NCBI GenBank assembly: GCA_964630305.1
Contig: CAZVTR010000003.1
Coordinates: 1 to 64,000, forward strand
Direction of reading: 5' to 3'
Origin: JAKPPT01 sp964630305
GTDB taxonomy: Bacteria; Spirochaetota; Spirochaetia; Treponematales; UBA12059
Length of the DNA stretch: 64,000 bases
Shown: positions 23,261-31,634 of the stretch, in pieces
Layout of the letters: every line of letters starts with the position of its first letter
How positions within the stretch are numbered: position 1 is the first letter of the stretch
Made by a program: the position numbers and the translations under genes
Notes under the pieces: model-generated
Told to the model about the DNA's origin: nothing
Database searches by the model: none
The model's input: the letters and a program-made list of their open reading frames with translations, nothing else

Positions 23261-25287
23261 TTTTTACGGTACCTATGAAGTTGCTCTATGCCGCAATACT
23301 TGCAAAAGATGTTCAGACTGTTTCCGATGAGCTTTTACGACTTGGTGTACTTGATGCAGTATCAATGCGAGAGCTCTCTGAACTGGGGACAAAACTCAAA
23401 ACACAAGAGCAGGATCCTGAGCTTGATGCCATAAAAGAATTAAGGCGCCGCGTTGAGGGTTTTTTACAGCTTGCCCCAGTGCAAGTTGTAAGACCTGATC
23501 CTGCTGAATATGTTGGGACTCCAATGCCCAACACTAAAGATGTAGAAAAACATTTTGATGCATTTGCAGCTCAAATAACCGGTATCCGCGAACGTCAGAA
23601 AGAAATTCAAGAACAAATCTTAAAACTAGATGAGATTCGCCGTCAGATCGAATTGTATAAATCCGGCGGAACCGAACTCTTTGCAAACTCGGCATTTGTA
23701 ACTGTAAAGAGCGGTACAGTGCATGAAACTTCATGGCCAGCGCTGGAAAAAACGCTATCATCGCTTCCGGTTGTTTTTATTCCTTCAGAACAGCAATCAA
23801 ATAATGCAAGATTTATTTTTATAGTTATGCTCAAACGCGATGAAGGCCGAATAGTTTCATTGCTGCAAAAGCATGGCTGGAGTGAGCAGATTAGACAAGA
23901 AATCGATACTGCCACAACAGCAAGTTCGCTTGCAGATTTAGATAATAAACGTAAAAAATTAATAACTTCGCTTGATGAATGCGTTAAGAGTTTTAATAGC
24001 TTGTTTGAAGAACAAGGTTCAGAGCTTGCAGAACTCTGGTCTAAACTACGTGCTGCAGAACTCTCTGGTGCTATTCGGTCTTCATTCGCAAAGACTGCAA
24101 GCACTGCATTGATTACCAGCTGGATACCAGAAAAAGACATGATGCGTGTTGAGGAAGGTATACGAAAAGCTAGTAAAAATTGCTGTTATATCGAATGGCT
24201 TAGTGTCGAAGATGCAGAAAAGCAGGGACTGAAACCTCCTACCGAAATGAAAAATCCGCATGCACTTGCCCCTTTTCAGACACTGGTTACTAATTACGGA
24301 GTGCCGCAGTATGGCGCAGTTGATCCGACTATGTTTGTTGCAATTTCATATCTTGCCATGTTTGGCCTCATGTTTGGCGATGCAGGCCACGGTTTAGTGC
24401 TGTTTATTGCAGGGTTTTTCTGGTTTTTAAAATCAAAAAAAAATAATCGCAGTACAACACTCGGACAGCTCATCATGTACTGCGGTGTGTCAGCAATAGT
24501 ATCGGGATTGCTTTTTGGTTCAATATTTGGTTATGCACTCTTGCCTCCGCTCTGGTTCCCATATCACCGTATTATTAATGGAGAACCAGTGACCGCAGGG
24601 GGAGTGAGATCAATATATGATATTTTAGGAATAACTATAAAGTTTGGCATGATTGTGCTCGGCACTGGTCTCATCATAAACTGGATAAACCTGGTGCGAA
24701 AAAAGGACTGGATAACGCTTATATTTGATAAAGCCGGTCTTGTAGGAGGCTGGATATACGCAGCGGGAGCATGGGTTGCATTTTATTTTGTTAATCATAG
24801 CTATAAAGCTCTGCCATCAATGAACAATCTGGTATTTCTATTGATAATTCCTACGGTTTTACTTGCATTCAAAGCGCCCCTTGAGCATAGAGCTCTGAAA
24901 AAACATGGTTCACATCAAGCCTCGCATGCACCTGTATCTCGAGCAATGCGTTATATGAATTATTTTATGGACTGGATTGTCAGCATTCTCGAAGTATATT
25001 CAGGGTATCTTGCAAATACCCTTTCTTTTATGCGTGTTGCAGGATTGGGTATTGCTCATGTCAGCTTGATGACGGCATTTTTTCAAATAGCAAATATGAT
25101 TAACCCAAATGGCGGATTTTCTGTTGCATCGGTGTTAATTCTTATTATTGGCAATACGCTTGTTATTGCTCTTGAAGGACTTTCAGCTGGCATACAGTCG
25201 CTCCGTTTAAACTACTATGAATTTTTCTCAAAATATTTTAACGGCACTGGAAGGGCGTACAGCCCTATAACTATAAAGGCTAAATAG
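23257..25287 (+). CDS. atpI: V-type ATPase subunit I (a-subunit)
   Basis: A 676-residue protein with a long soluble coiled-coil N-terminal half (about 1-350) and a C-terminal half of about seven or eight membrane helices. The hallmark FGLMFGDAGHG occurs near residue 370, and the arginine-bearing LSFMRVAGLGIAHVSL segment near residue 590 carries the essential Arg that faces the rotor ring. It forms the ion half-channels and stator arm. It overlaps subunit C by four bases and is followed 30 bases later by subunit K. Confidence 0.93.
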   Translation: MIFTVPMKLLYAAILAKDVQTVSDELLRLGVLDAVSMRELSELGTKLKTQEQDPELDAIKELRRRVEGFLQLAPVQVVRPDPAEYVGTPMPNTKDVEKHFDAFAAQITGIRERQKEIQEQILKLDEIRRQIELYKSGGTELFANSAFVTVKSGTVHETSWPALEKTLSSLPVVFIPSEQQSNNARFIFIVMLKRDEGRIVSLLQKHGWSEQIRQEIDTATTASSLADLDNKRKKLITSLDECVKSFNSLFEEQGSELAELWSKLRAAELSGAIRSSFAKTASTALITSWIPEKDMMRVEEGIRKASKNCCYIEWLSVEDAEKQGLKPPTEMKNPHALAPFQTLVTNYGVPQYGAVDPTMFVAISYLAMFGLMFGDAGHGLVLFIAGFFWFLKSKKNNRSTTLGQLIMYCGVSAIVSGLLFGSIFGYALLPPLWFPYHRIINGEPVTAGGVRSIYDILGITIKFGMIVLGTGLIINWINLVRKKDWITLIFDKAGLVGGWIYAAGAWVAFYFVNHSYKALPSMNNLVFLLIIPTVLLAFKAPLEHRALKKHGSHQASHAPVSRAMRYMNYFMDWIVSILEVYSGYLANTLSFMRVAGLGIAHVSLMTAFFQIANMINPNGGFSVASVLILIIGNTLVIALEGLSAGIQSLRLNYYEFFSKYFNGTGRAYSPITIKAK

Positions 25288-25317
25288 ATATTTTCTACAG
25301 CAAAGGAGATTAGAGAC

Positions 25318-25731
25318 ATGAGCACGTTTAATCAAAAAAGAACTTTTAAGATGAAACTTATGGGTGTTAATTCATTATCATTTATTATGGCGGTACTGCT
25401 GGCAGTGTTTGCAGCAGGCAACTTGTTTGGTCAGTCTGCAGAAACAGCGGGACAGACTGCAGCTGTCTCACAAGACCAAACACAGCAGGGACAGGTTTTA
25501 AGCAAAGAAAAAGCCGATGTGCAAAAGTTTGGCCTTATTGCCGCTGCGGCTGCGTTTGGTCTTGGCGCAATAGGCGCAGGCATTGCAATTGCTAATGTTG
25601 GATCTGCTGCAATGGGTGCTATAGGCGAGAAACCTGAGATTGCCGGGCAGGCACTTATTTTTATTGCACTCGCTGAAGGTCTTGTGGTCTTTGGTTTTAT
25701 TACTGCGCTCATGATACTAGGTAAAATATAG
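25318..25731 (+). CDS. atpK: V-type ATPase subunit K (rotor c-ring)
   Basis: A 137-residue protolipid. An N-terminal extension (residues 1 to about 70) contains a signal-like hydrophobic helix (SLSFIMAVLLAVFAAG) and a Gln/Ala-rich linker. The two-helix c-subunit hairpin follows: GLIAAAAAFGLGAIGAGIAI, then a second helix with the ion-binding glutamate in FIALAEGLVVFG. The mature subunit is probably the last 70 residues. AAGGAG lies upstream of the ATG. It could conduct Na+ or H+; no residue here decides this. Confidence 0.9.
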   Translation: MSTFNQKRTFKMKLMGVNSLSFIMAVLLAVFAAGNLFGQSAETAGQTAAVSQDQTQQGQVLSKEKADVQKFGLIAAAAAFGLGAIGAGIAIANVGSAAMGAIGEKPEIAGQALIFIALAEGLVVFGFITALMILGKI

Positions 25732-25740
25732 CAAAATGCC

Positions 25741-26046
25741 ATGAAGTATTTTGTAATTGGAGACGAAGATACCGTTATTGGTTTTGGGCTTTCCGGTGTT
25801 CAGGGCAAAATTGTACAGAACAGTGAAGAAGCATCACGGGTTTTTCACGATGTGCTTAAGCAAGGTGAAATAGGAATAATAATTATTACTGAAAAAATTG
25901 CTGATATGATTCGAGCAGAAGTAGATGCGTTTATGTTTTCTGAGCAATTTCCCCTGCTCGTTGAGATTCCGGATCGCAATGGACATATGCCCGGAAGGCC
26001 GGCGCTTCGTGAGCTTGCGGCTAAGGCAATAGGTATTAAATTATGA
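25741..26046 (+). CDS. V-type ATPase subunit F
   Basis: A 101-residue protein opening KYFVIGDEDTVIGFGLSGV, with GIIIITEKIADMIR and PLLVEIPDRNG in the central part. These are characteristic of the A/V-ATPase F (NtpG) central-stalk subunit. It starts nine bases after subunit K and overlaps subunit E by four bases. Confidence 0.88.
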   Translation: MKYFVIGDEDTVIGFGLSGVQGKIVQNSEEASRVFHDVLKQGEIGIIIITEKIADMIRAEVDAFMFSEQFPLLVEIPDRNGHMPGRPALRELAAKAIGIKL

Positions 26047-26717
26047 GTAAAGAAATACTTACAGAAGAACAAGATTCTGAAGCGCTCATTAAAGGGATTT
26101 TGGCAGAAGCTGATACTAAAGCAAAAGCTATCGAGCACGAAGCTGAACAGTATGCTCAAAGAATACTGTCATCAGCAGAATCACAGGCAAAGCAGATACT
26201 TGATCGGGCGCTAAAAGAAGCAGAACAACGTACTCAAGAAATCATGAGCGCTGCAGAAGCAAAATTATCAATAGAGCGAGTAAAAAGCAAACTGGAGTTC
26301 GAAGCAAAGATTATAAAAGATATAACTAAAAAAGCGGCAGAGAGATTTAATGCTATACGTAAAACCGATGCATATTATGGTGTTTTACTTGCCTGGACAT
26401 GTGAATGCATTTTAGGTGTAGGTGCCGAAGATGTAATTCTTGAGACAGGTGATATTGAAAAAGAAATTATTACCGATTCTTTTTTAGATGCTGTAAAAGA
26501 AAAACTATCTCACTATGTTAACAAAATTCCAAAAATATCAATAAGTCATGATGTTCTCCCAGTAGGGGGAGTGCGCGCAAAATCGATCGATAGCCATATT
26601 CTTTTTGACAATACAATTAATGCGCGGTTTTTGCGAAAAGAACCTGCAATGTATGAAGCCTTGTATAAAGAGCTCGATGCCGCATTGCAGAAACTCCAAA
26701 GCATTATTACCGCATAA
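26043..26717 (+). CDS. atpE: V-type ATPase subunit E (peripheral stalk)
   Basis: A 224-residue protein. The N-terminal half is a long charged alpha-helix (about 5-110, Ala/Glu/Lys/Gln-rich, likely right-handed coiled coil). The C-terminal half is globular with SHDVLPVGGVRAKS and IDSHILFDNTI, the conserved E-subunit end that contacts the A/B hexamer. It sits between subunits F and A as in related operons. Confidence 0.88.
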   Translation: MSKEILTEEQDSEALIKGILAEADTKAKAIEHEAEQYAQRILSSAESQAKQILDRALKEAEQRTQEIMSAAEAKLSIERVKSKLEFEAKIIKDITKKAAERFNAIRKTDAYYGVLLAWTCECILGVGAEDVILETGDIEKEIITDSFLDAVKEKLSHYVNKIPKISISHDVLPVGGVRAKSIDSHILFDNTINARFLRKEPAMYEALYKELDAALQKLQSIITA

Positions 26718-26729
26718 AGGAACTGATCC

Positions 26730-28499
26730 ATGAATAAACGAGTAATTGGAACAATACAGCGTATCAATGGGCCAGTCATTACTGCAAATGGTGTTACTGA
26801 TGCTCGCATGCTTGAACTTGTCTATGTGAGCGACGATTTGCTTTTAGGTGAAGTTATAAAATTATCAGGTTCTTCTGCTGTAGTGCAGGTATATGAGGAT
26901 ACTACTGGATTAAAGCCAGGTTCTCCAATTTACGGGAGCGGCATGCCGCTTTCGCTATCGCTTGGTCCCGGTCTTATAGGTTCAATTTATGATGGCGTAC
27001 AGCGTCCGCTTGAAATTTTGCGCGAACATTCCGGGCATTTTATAAAACGCGGTATTGCTGCAAAAGCATTGGATGCTACTAAGAAGTGGCACTTTGTGCC
27101 TCTAGTACAGTCAGGCAGTGAACTCTATGGCGGCATGATAATTGGAATGGTTCAGGAAACGAGCAGGATAATTCATAAAATTATGGTGCCGCCAGATATT
27201 TCAGGCAGGCTTGTATCAATCGCACACGAATGCGATTACACGGTAGAAGAACCAATTGCAGTTATTGAAAGTTCATACCAAAAAAAAGAGATCACGATGA
27301 CGCAGTACTGGCCGATTCGTACGCCGCGGCCAGTTAAATCGAGACGTGCACTGGAACTTCCGCTTATTACGGGTCAGCGTGTTATCGATACGCTTTTCCC
27401 GCTTGCAAAAGGCGGAACAGTTGCAATACCTGGGGGCTTTGGCACAGGCAAAACAATGACACAGCATGCAATCGCCAAATGGTGCGATGCAGATATCATT
27501 GTGTATATAGGGTGCGGTGAGCGCGGAAACGAGATGACTGATGTATTAACCGAGTTCCCAAAACTGGTAGACCCCAGAAGCGGGAAAAGCCTCATGGAGC
27601 GAACAATCCTTATTGCTAATACATCAAATATGCCTGTATCGGCGCGCGAAGCCAGTATCTATACTGGTGTAACCATGGCTGAATACTTCAGGGATCAGGG
27701 ATACCATGTTGCAGTGATGGCCGATTCGACTTCACGGTGGGCAGAAGCGCTCAGAGAATTATCGGGCCGCATGGAAGAAATGCCTGCTGAGGAGGGATTC
27801 CCGGCATACCTTGCAACCCGCATTGCAGAGTTTTATGAACGCGCTGGTTACATGGACACACTGTCTGGCACCGAGGGGTCTGTCTCTATTATTGGAGCCG
27901 TGAGTCCTCCGGGCGGTGATTTTTCAGAACCTGTTACCCAGCATACGCGGCGTTTTGTGCGATGTTTTTGGGGGCTCGATCGCAATCTTGCGAATGCTCG
28001 TCACTATCCTGCAATTTCATGGCTCGACAGCTACAGCGAATATTTGGAAGATATTAGTGCATGGTGGAAAAATTCAGTAGCCGAAAGCTGGGCAGAAGAC
28101 AGACGTGAAATAATGGACCTCCTCCGAAGAGAAACAAGACTCTTGCAGGTTGTTAAACTAGTTGGTCCCGATGCATTGCCTGACACTCAGCGGTTTATTC
28201 TTGATGTATGTGATTTGTTTAAAACAGCATTTCTTCAGCAGAACGCTTTTGATGACATTGACCGCTATAGCACACCGCAAAAGCAGTACAATATGCTTAA
28301 AGTGATATTAGCCTACTGGCGGAGAGGTTCTTCTGCAATAAAGCGCGGTGTTTCTCTTGTGGAGCTAAAGCGAATGAAAGTTGTGCAGGAGATTATTAAA
28401 ATGAAATATACAATTAAAGATGATAATGCCGATGAGTTTACGAAACTAATTGCGGCACTCGAACGCGGAATTGAACGGCTGGAGTCGATGTATGTATGA
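26730..28499 (+). CDS. atpA: V-type ATPase catalytic subunit A
   Basis: A 589-residue catalytic subunit. The P-loop is GGFGTGKT (about residues 231-238), followed by GERGNEM with the catalytic glutamate region and PVSAREASIYTG. MADSTSRWAEALRE and the long A-subunit-specific insertion before the P-loop are present. It hydrolyses or synthesises ATP in the A3B3 head. It ends in an eight-base overlap with subunit B, and the last codons carry the GGAG signal for B. Confidence 0.95.
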   Translation: MNKRVIGTIQRINGPVITANGVTDARMLELVYVSDDLLLGEVIKLSGSSAVVQVYEDTTGLKPGSPIYGSGMPLSLSLGPGLIGSIYDGVQRPLEILREHSGHFIKRGIAAKALDATKKWHFVPLVQSGSELYGGMIIGMVQETSRIIHKIMVPPDISGRLVSIAHECDYTVEEPIAVIESSYQKKEITMTQYWPIRTPRPVKSRRALELPLITGQRVIDTLFPLAKGGTVAIPGGFGTGKTMTQHAIAKWCDADIIVYIGCGERGNEMTDVLTEFPKLVDPRSGKSLMERTILIANTSNMPVSAREASIYTGVTMAEYFRDQGYHVAVMADSTSRWAEALRELSGRMEEMPAEEGFPAYLATRIAEFYERAGYMDTLSGTEGSVSIIGAVSPPGGDFSEPVTQHTRRFVRCFWGLDRNLANARHYPAISWLDSYSEYLEDISAWWKNSVAESWAEDRREIMDLLRRETRLLQVVKLVGPDALPDTQRFILDVCDLFKTAFLQQNAFDDIDRYSTPQKQYNMLKVILAYWRRGSSAIKRGVSLVELKRMKVVQEIIKMKYTIKDDNADEFTKLIAALERGIERLESMYV

Positions 28500-29916
28500 A
28501 AGCAAAAGCATTGATGTAATAAAAAAATTACAAGCCTGCAGAGAGTATCAAGGCGCTTCAAAAATCGACGGTCCTCTTGTGTTTGTTAAAAAAACACATC
28601 CTGTGGGTTATCGTGAACTTGTTGAGTGTACAGATGCCGAAGGAACGGTAAGGCTTGGCATGGTACTGGATACATCTGATGATGTTGTTGTTGTACAGAT
28701 TTTTGAAGGTACCCATGGGCTTACAATGCCAGATGCGCGGCTCAGATTCCGAGGCGAGCCCTTAACGCTTGGCGTTTCTGAAGCAATGCTGGGCAGAGTG
28801 TTTGATGGACTCGGCCGGCCCATCGATGGCGGACCAAGACCTCGTGCAGCGGAACTCCTCGATGTAAATGGTTTTCCTGTTAATCCGGTTGCGCGCGAGT
28901 ATCCGCGTGATTTTATTCAAACTGGAATATCAGTTATTGATGGAATGAATACGCTGATACGCGGACAAAAGCTTCCGATATTTTCGGGAAACGGATTACC
29001 GCATAATGAACTTGCAGCTCAAATAGCGCGGCAGGCTAAAATAAAAGGAAGCAAAACCGATTTTGCCGTTGTGTTTGCTGCAATGGGCGTTAAACATGAT
29101 GTCGCGCGGTTTTTTATTCGCTCCTTTGAAGAAACAAATTCACTTGATAATGTAGCACTGTTTCTATCGCTGGCAGATGATCCCTCTATTGAAAGAATTA
29201 TAACCCCACGGGCAGCACTTACCCTTGCTGAGTATCTTGCATACACAAAGGGTATGCATGTGCTCGTCATTATGACGGATATGGCAAACTATTGCGAGTC
29301 ACTTCGAGAAATATCTACACTGCGCGGTGAAATACCTTCACGTAAAGGGTACCCTGGCTACCTTTATTCTGACCTTGCAGAGCTCTATGAGCGCTCTGGC
29401 ATGATACGCGGAGTGCCAGGTTCTATCACGCAGCTTCCGATTTTAACCATGCCTAATGATGATATTTCGCATCCGATTCCTGACCTCACTGGCTATATCA
29501 CTGAGGGTCAGATTGTTTTTGATAGGGATATGCACGGGAGAGGAATATACCCTCCCGTAGCGGGTCTGCCATCACTTTCCAGGCTTATGAAAGATGGAAT
29601 CGGAAAAGATATGACACGGGAAGATCATCCGCACCTTGCCAGCCAGCTCTTTGCCGCTTATAGTTATGTAAAGGATGTCCGAAATCTTGCATCGGTTATA
29701 GGAGAAGAAGAACTCACTCCGCTTGATAAGCAGTATTTGGAGTTCGGAGAATTTTTCGAACGGCAGTTTGTTAATCAGCGAACGGATGAGGATCGCAGTA
29801 TCGAAGTTACACTGAACCTTGGCTGGGAAGCCCTGCGAAAGCTTCCGCCTGAAGAGCTTCATCGAGTAACCGATGAAGAACTAGAAACCTGGTACATGGG
29901 AGAAGGGCGCTCGTGA
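28492..29916 (+). CDS. atpB: V-type ATPase non-catalytic subunit B
   Basis: The start ATG 28492 is chosen because GGAG is seven bases upstream; the in-frame extension back to 28450 lies wholly inside subunit A. The 474-residue protein has DVNGFPVNPVAREYPRDFI, then IRGQKLPIFSGNGLPHN in place of a P-loop. Further conserved blocks are FAAMGV, SLADDPSIERIITPR and MTDMANYCE. This is the regulatory subunit alternating with A. It overlaps subunit D by four bases. Confidence 0.95.
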   Translation: MYESKSIDVIKKLQACREYQGASKIDGPLVFVKKTHPVGYRELVECTDAEGTVRLGMVLDTSDDVVVVQIFEGTHGLTMPDARLRFRGEPLTLGVSEAMLGRVFDGLGRPIDGGPRPRAAELLDVNGFPVNPVAREYPRDFIQTGISVIDGMNTLIRGQKLPIFSGNGLPHNELAAQIARQAKIKGSKTDFAVVFAAMGVKHDVARFFIRSFEETNSLDNVALFLSLADDPSIERIITPRAALTLAEYLAYTKGMHVLVIMTDMANYCESLREISTLRGEIPSRKGYPGYLYSDLAELYERSGMIRGVPGSITQLPILTMPNDDISHPIPDLTGYITEGQIVFDRDMHGRGIYPPVAGLPSLSRLMKDGIGKDMTREDHPHLASQLFAAYSYVKDVRNLASVIGEEELTPLDKQYLEFGEFFERQFVNQRTDEDRSIEVTLNLGWEALRKLPPEELHRVTDEELETWYMGEGRS

Positions 29917-30545
29917 GAAATGTCCCTCCTACAAAAACAAATCTTCTCAAATTAAAAGAAGAACTGGCATTTGCTGATCTAGGGCACGAGTTGCTTGATC
30001 AAAAGCGGAGTATACTGGTGGCAGAACTCATGACTCTGGTGGATCAGGCAGCGGCATACGAAAAGCAAGTAGAAGACATACTTGCAAAGGCTTTTGATGC
30101 ATTAGAAGATGCTTCACTTGCAATGGGTAAACTAAAAGTTTTATCGCTTTCTGGAGCCATTACCATCGATGCTTCAATCAATCTCAGTACCAGAAAGATT
30201 ATGGGAGTATCCCTCCCTGTCGTGACTACAAAGTTTACTGATAATGCACCATACTACAGTGCGCTCGGAGTAGACTTTAGAATTGATATTGCTGTCAAAG
30301 CATTTAGAGACGCGCTCAGCCTCATGGGGCATTTTGCGGAACTAAAAGTTTCAATAATGCGGCTTGCGGCCGAAGCAAAAAGAACAATTCGTAAAGTAAA
30401 TGCGCTTGAGAAAATTGCAATTCCAGAGTTACAGGAAACAATCCGTCATATACAAAACCGCTTAGAAGAAAATGAACGGGATATGTTTGTGCTCATGAAA
30501 ACAGTAAAAAACCGCATGAAACCAGAGGAGGCTCAACCTTCATGA
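29913..30545 (+). CDS. atpD: V-type ATPase subunit D (central stalk)
   Basis: A 210-residue protein starting at GTG (overlap GTGA with subunit B). It has two long helices expected of the rotor shaft: PPTKTNLLKLKEELAFA at the start and an RRLEENERDMF-like end after RKVNALEKIAIPELQETI. The middle is a short globular insertion. It links the A/B head to subunits F and C. It overlaps the UspA gene by four bases. Confidence 0.9.
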   Translation: MRNVPPTKTNLLKLKEELAFADLGHELLDQKRSILVAELMTLVDQAAAYEKQVEDILAKAFDALEDASLAMGKLKVLSLSGAITIDASINLSTRKIMGVSLPVVTTKFTDNAPYYSALGVDFRIDIAVKAFRDALSLMGHFAELKVSIMRLAAEAKRTIRKVNALEKIAIPELQETIRHIQNRLEENERDMFVLMKTVKNRMKPEEAQPS

Positions 30546-31030
30546 AAAAACCAATAGAAAAAATGATGGTATATGTTGATGGTTCAGAAGGTTCAATACT
30601 TGCTGCGCGGTTCGCGATTGTTCTTGCTGCAGAACTTGATGCAGAGTTGCATGCACTTTCTGTACTCAATACACGAGCGCTTTCTGAACTGGTGCAAGCA
30701 CATATTTTTATTGAATCGGAACAAGAAGAATATCGCCGTGAGCTTGCGGAAGATGGAGTGCGGTATCTGAATCATGCTGTTGAAATGGGTAAACGCAAAG
30801 GCGTAACTGTCATTAAACAAAGCGCAAGCGGTTCAATTTCCGCTGCAATCAAAGAAAAAGTAGCAGAACTTCATATTGATCTTCTTGTTATGGGGCCTCC
30901 TCCGCGAATCAGAAGCAGGCGTGATGCTCTCTATGATGAAGTAGAAATGGCAATGCGTACAGTAGATTGCTCCGTGCTTATCGCACGGGACGAAGAGCGG
31001 ATTGAGGAACTGTATGAACAGCTTGTATAA
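30542..31030 (+). CDS. Universal stress protein (UspA family)
   Basis: A 162-residue UspA-fold protein starting MKKPIEKMMVYVDGSEGSI, with ISAAIKEKVAELHIDLLVMG near the end. The ATP-binding G2xG9xG(S/T) motif is poorly matched: LLVMGPPPRIRSRR takes its place, so it may not bind ATP in the usual way. The ATG overlaps subunit D's stop, so it is the last gene of the V-ATPase operon and may regulate the enzyme or report on energy state. Confidence 0.8.
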   Translation: MKKPIEKMMVYVDGSEGSILAARFAIVLAAELDAELHALSVLNTRALSELVQAHIFIESEQEEYRRELAEDGVRYLNHAVEMGKRKGVTVIKQSASGSISAAIKEKVAELHIDLLVMGPPPRIRSRRDALYDEVEMAMRTVDCSVLIARDEERIEELYEQLV

Positions 31031-31031
31031 C

Positions 31032-31125
31032 GCTTGCCTCACAAGCAGATTAGACGTAAAGTTTGCTCACTTTTCTAAACGAAAAGAGTTCTGTATAGTA
31101 AGTGAGCAAATACACGGCTCGTGTA
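31032..31125 (+). repeat. Densely structured leader before PTS IIA gene
   Basis: Four inverted repeats lie in about 95 bases: GCTTG/CAAGC (31032-31046), an 11-base perfect pair TTTGCTCACTT (31062-31072) / AAGTGAGCAAA (31100-31110), a CTTTTC/GAAAAG hairpin inside it, and TACACG/CGTGTA (31111-31125). No T-run marks a simple terminator. It could be an RNA switch, processing site or operator. Confidence 0.5.
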
Positions 31126-31141
31126 TAGAAAGGTGGCTGTA

Positions 31142-31591
31142 ATGGCACTCATAGAACTACTTGAAGAAAAAATTATTAAAATACCGCTTGTTTCATACGA
31201 TAAAGAAGGAATTATCAGAGAATTGGTCGATGTACTCTCGCAAGCTGGCAAGGTTGATAACCCGGATGCTTTATTTCAAGCGGTTATGGCACGGGAAAAA
31301 CTTGGAAGTACTGGTCTCGAGGATGGTTTTGCAGTGCCGCACGGTAAAACTGCTGGAGTAAAAGACCTAGCCATAGCAATAGGTATTGCTCCTCAGGGTG
31401 TTAATTTTGAATCGGCAGACGGCGAACCATCAAAACTTTTTTTTCTTATTGCAGCACCGCCCGATAAAGCAGGACCCCATATAGAAGCGCTCGCGGAAAT
31501 AGCAAAGCTATCACGGTCAAAAGCGCTCTGTACCGCACTGATACAAGCAAAAACGCCCGGTGAGGTAGTTTCATTACTGCGGGGTGACTGA
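31142..31591 (+). CDS. PTS EIIA-type protein (PtsN-like)
   Basis: A 149-residue EIIA-fru/mtl/Ntr family domain. The phospho-histidine lies in FAVPHGKTAGVKDLAIAIG. The start is ATG 31142 following AAAGGTGG; a GTG at 31121 lies in frame but in the leader hairpin. No PTS permease is nearby, so it is more likely a regulatory IIA-Ntr type than a sugar transporter component. It follows a structured leader and faces the convergent GGDEF-EAL gene. Confidence 0.83.
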   Translation: MALIELLEEKIIKIPLVSYDKEGIIRELVDVLSQAGKVDNPDALFQAVMAREKLGSTGLEDGFAVPHGKTAGVKDLAIAIGIAPQGVNFESADGEPSKLFFLIAAPPDKAGPHIEALAEIAKLSRSKALCTALIQAKTPGEVVSLLRGD

Positions 31592-31634
31592 ATAGTTCAC
31601 CGGAGAGTATTCACAAGCTTCGTAGCACTAGGGA

